Of a DNA stretch of 39,839 nt, positions 38,514 through 39,839 are shown in pieces. How positions within the stretch are numbered: position 1 is the stretch's first letter; each line of letters starts with the position of its first letter. A program made the position numbers and the translations under genes. The notes under the pieces are model-generated. The model saw only the letters and a list, made by a program, of their open reading frames with translations. It was not told where the DNA came from and ran no database searches. The stretch is from JAGVLN01 sp964515755 (GTDB lineage: Bacteria; Pseudomonadota; Alphaproteobacteria; Rickettsiales; JABSSG01): the NCBI GenBank assembly GCA_964515755.1, contig CAZEVK010000011.1:1-39839 (forward strand), given 5' to 3'.

Positions 38514-39002
38514 CTAAAACCATTTACCCGCTTCTTCCATCGCGGTAGCCATACCAAGCGGATCGTTGACCGCCCTAGACTTTTGAACTGCCTTATAAAG
38601 ATTTCTAAGAGCAATTTGAGTGTTGCGTAATTGCGAAGCGTCCTGTGCATCTTTGATAACGATTGCTGCGGGAGCATCAGGATCAAGCCTTGAGCGTTCG
38701 GCTACAGCAGCTATAAGAGCTTGTCGCTCTTGCTCTGCATGTTTTTCCCATAAAGGTCTGTCTGCTTCACCTCTCGACAGCTTGCGAGCCTCTCTTTGTT
38801 GGTCAAGTGTCCCCTTTACAAGCCTCTGATCCGCGTATTCCCTGACCGCGAGATGGCACTCGTTAAAAGCCGCAAAGAATCCTAATTGGTAAATGTCATT
38901 CGGCGGTAGCCCTGTAAGCATTGATCCATTTCCGAATTGGACGGGAAATAAATTCTTTTCCGAAATATCCGTAAAGCGTGCAAGTAGTTCTGCGTCTGTC
39001 AT
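38514..39002 (-). CDS. Hypothetical protein
   Basis: A 162-residue protein from the ATG at 39000-39002 with GGAGG 5 bases upstream; an ATG four codons earlier overlaps that site and is less likely. It contains NDIYQLGFFAAFNECHLAVR (about 38-57) and a long charged helix. The start overlaps the upstream stop (ATGA). Related in style to the 38160-38504 product. Function unknown. Confidence 0.7.
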   Translation of the reverse strand: MTDAELLARFTDISEKNLFPVQFGNGSMLTGLPPNDIYQLGFFAAFNECHLAVREYADQRLVKGTLDQQREARKLSRGEADRPLWEKHAEQERQALIAAVAERSRLDPDAPAAIVIKDAQDASQLRNTQIALRNLYKAVQKSRAVNDPLGMATAMEEAGKWF

Positions 39003-39346
39003 ATTGTCCTCCATTCTTCTGCGTCATCCCGACAGTTCGGACAAAGGACTTTCCCTGTCTCTACGATCCATCCGTGCTTCCAAGCTATTTTTGCGAACTG
39101 CCGGGTTTCAAAAGCACAGGCGTGTAGCAAGACATTTTTAAGATTCTCTGTTCTAGCTTCGTCACATTCGGAGCATTCCAGAATGAGCATTCGCTTGACC
39201 GCATCCGTTAAAGCGTCCGTTTCCTGTTCGCCTTTCTTCGTAGGATTGCCGTACTTATCCTCATCGCCGCTGCAAAATTGACAGATGCCGCAATCGCAAT
39301 AAGGATCGTGCTTGTAACCGTGTTGAGCCAATTCTTCTTGTTTCAT
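38999..39346 (-). CDS. Cysteine-rich, probably zinc-binding protein
   Basis: A 115-residue protein with CDCGICQFC at residues about 17-25, CSEC near 58 and CPNC near the C-terminus, enough for two zinc sites. The layout resembles small phage proteins with zinc-ribbon folds. The start overlaps the preceding stop (ATGA). Function unknown; may be an adaptor binding host protein or nucleic acid. Confidence 0.72.
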   Translation of the reverse strand: MKQEELAQHGYKHDPYCDCGICQFCSGDEDKYGNPTKKGEQETDALTDAVKRMLILECSECDEARTENLKNVLLHACAFETRQFAKIAWKHGWIVETGKVLCPNCRDDAEEWRTI

Positions 39347-39600
39347 ATCGCCTCCTGAGCGGCGAGAGCTTTTAGCTCCCGCATTCTTGTTCGAGCCGCT
39401 TCAATCTGAGATTGATACTTCGCATAGCACTCTTGCTGAAACTGTGAATATTCGCCATTTGAGCCTCTCGGTCGAAGCGATTGCTGCCCTTTGCTTGCCG
39501 ACGCGATGACGGATTCCATACGTGCATATTCACGTTCCATTTTCTTTTGTTCTGGTGTTAGGTTTTTCATAATTTTAGTTGAGGCTTTTGCCGCTCTCAT
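39343..39600 (-). CDS. Small charged helical protein
   Basis: An 85-residue protein (MRAAKASTKIMKNLTPEQKK) without cysteine clusters, mostly long helix. The start may instead be the internal ATG at 39570 (MKNLTPEQ); neither has a strong ribosome binding site. It ends by overlapping the next gene (ATGA). Function unknown. Confidence 0.6.
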   Translation of the reverse strand: MRAAKASTKIMKNLTPEQKKMEREYARMESVIASASKGQQSLRPRGSNGEYSQFQQECYAKYQSQIEAARTRMRELKALAAQEAI

Positions 39601-39612
39601 ACCTAAGCCGGA

Positions 39613-39831
39613 TCACGAATCGGTTTTGTTCATCTTTTTCAAAATAAAATTCAAACAATCGCAGTCGCGACAATCGTATGAGGCTGTTCCGTTCTCGGTC
39701 GCGTACCAATGCCGACCGCTTTTGTGACCGCATTCACACATTTGCTCGTATCTGCGAATCAATGATTCCCGCTCCTTCGACCGTTTGAACGCTTTCTGTA
39801 CCGCGTTCGGGCTTTCAATTCTGTGGCTCAT
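39613..39831 (-). CDS. Small zinc-binding protein
   Basis: A 72-residue protein with CECGH (about 32-36) and YDCRDCDCLNF (about 52-62), a C-x-C-G-H ... C-x2-C-x-C pattern common to short phage proteins that hold one zinc ion. The rest is basic. The start lies 8 bases from the right edge, so its site is not fully visible. Confidence 0.68.
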   Translation of the reverse strand: MSHRIESPNAVQKAFKRSKERESLIRRYEQMCECGHKSGRHWYATENGTASYDCRDCDCLNFILKKMNKTDS

Positions 39832-39839
39832 AGTTTTAT

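Noticed and set aside
1..39839. CRISPR array, integrase, repressor or insertion sequence
   Set aside because: No regularly spaced repeats, no recombinase motifs and no terminal inverted repeats with a transposase were seen.

Overview
The window is a large part of a tailed double-stranded DNA phage genome. It carries a portal, scaffold, major capsid protein, head-tail connector genes, tail tube, frameshifted tail chaperones, a tape measure and tail-tip genes, and no tail sheath, which points to a siphovirus with a long non-contractile tail. The host is not identified. Strong AAGGAG ribosome binding sites and TTGACA-N17-TATAAT promoters indicate a bacterium using a sigma70-type polymerase. No integrase or lysogeny repressor is recognisable, and no terminase is visible, so the packaging genes probably lie outside the window.

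Nearly all genes lie on the minus strand, packed with ATGA or TAATG overlaps. Reading from right to left (the direction of transcription): 39.8-37.7 kb holds small proteins, several with zinc-binding cysteines; 37.6-30.8 kb is the head module (portal, minor head protein, a tRNA, a secreted peptide, scaffold, decoration-like protein, major capsid protein); 30.7-26.5 kb is the connector region, in which five short basic proteins with the same N-terminal signature are interleaved with connector genes; 26.5-16.0 kb is the tail (tube, G/GT chaperones with a -1 frameshift, tape measure, tip and fibre-like genes, one broken gene); 16.0-12.9 kb is the lysis module (lysozyme-like endolysin with a membrane segment, membrane proteins, overlapping spanin-like pair).

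A short plus-strand operon (11.1-12.8 kb) encodes a small acidic protein, an SSB-like protein with a DDIPF tail, and two small genes including an HTH-HNH protein. It meets the lysis operon at a bidirectional terminator, and faces a divergent promoter pair that also fires leftwards into a 482-residue protein of unknown function.

The left part (9.2-1 kb, minus strand) is the replication and early module: an initiator-like protein with an iteron-like tandem repeat inside its gene, DnaB-like helicase, MazG-like pyrophosphohydrolase, an HNH endonuclease, family A DNA polymerase with 3'-5' exonuclease, a RuvC-like resolvase, a small HTH protein, and an AAA ATPase whose Walker B motif precedes Walker A. 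Near-identical promoters with an AATACCGGG upstream element drive several early genes, and a candidate antisense RNA complementary to the phage's commonest ribosome binding site lies at 3.83-3.91 kb.
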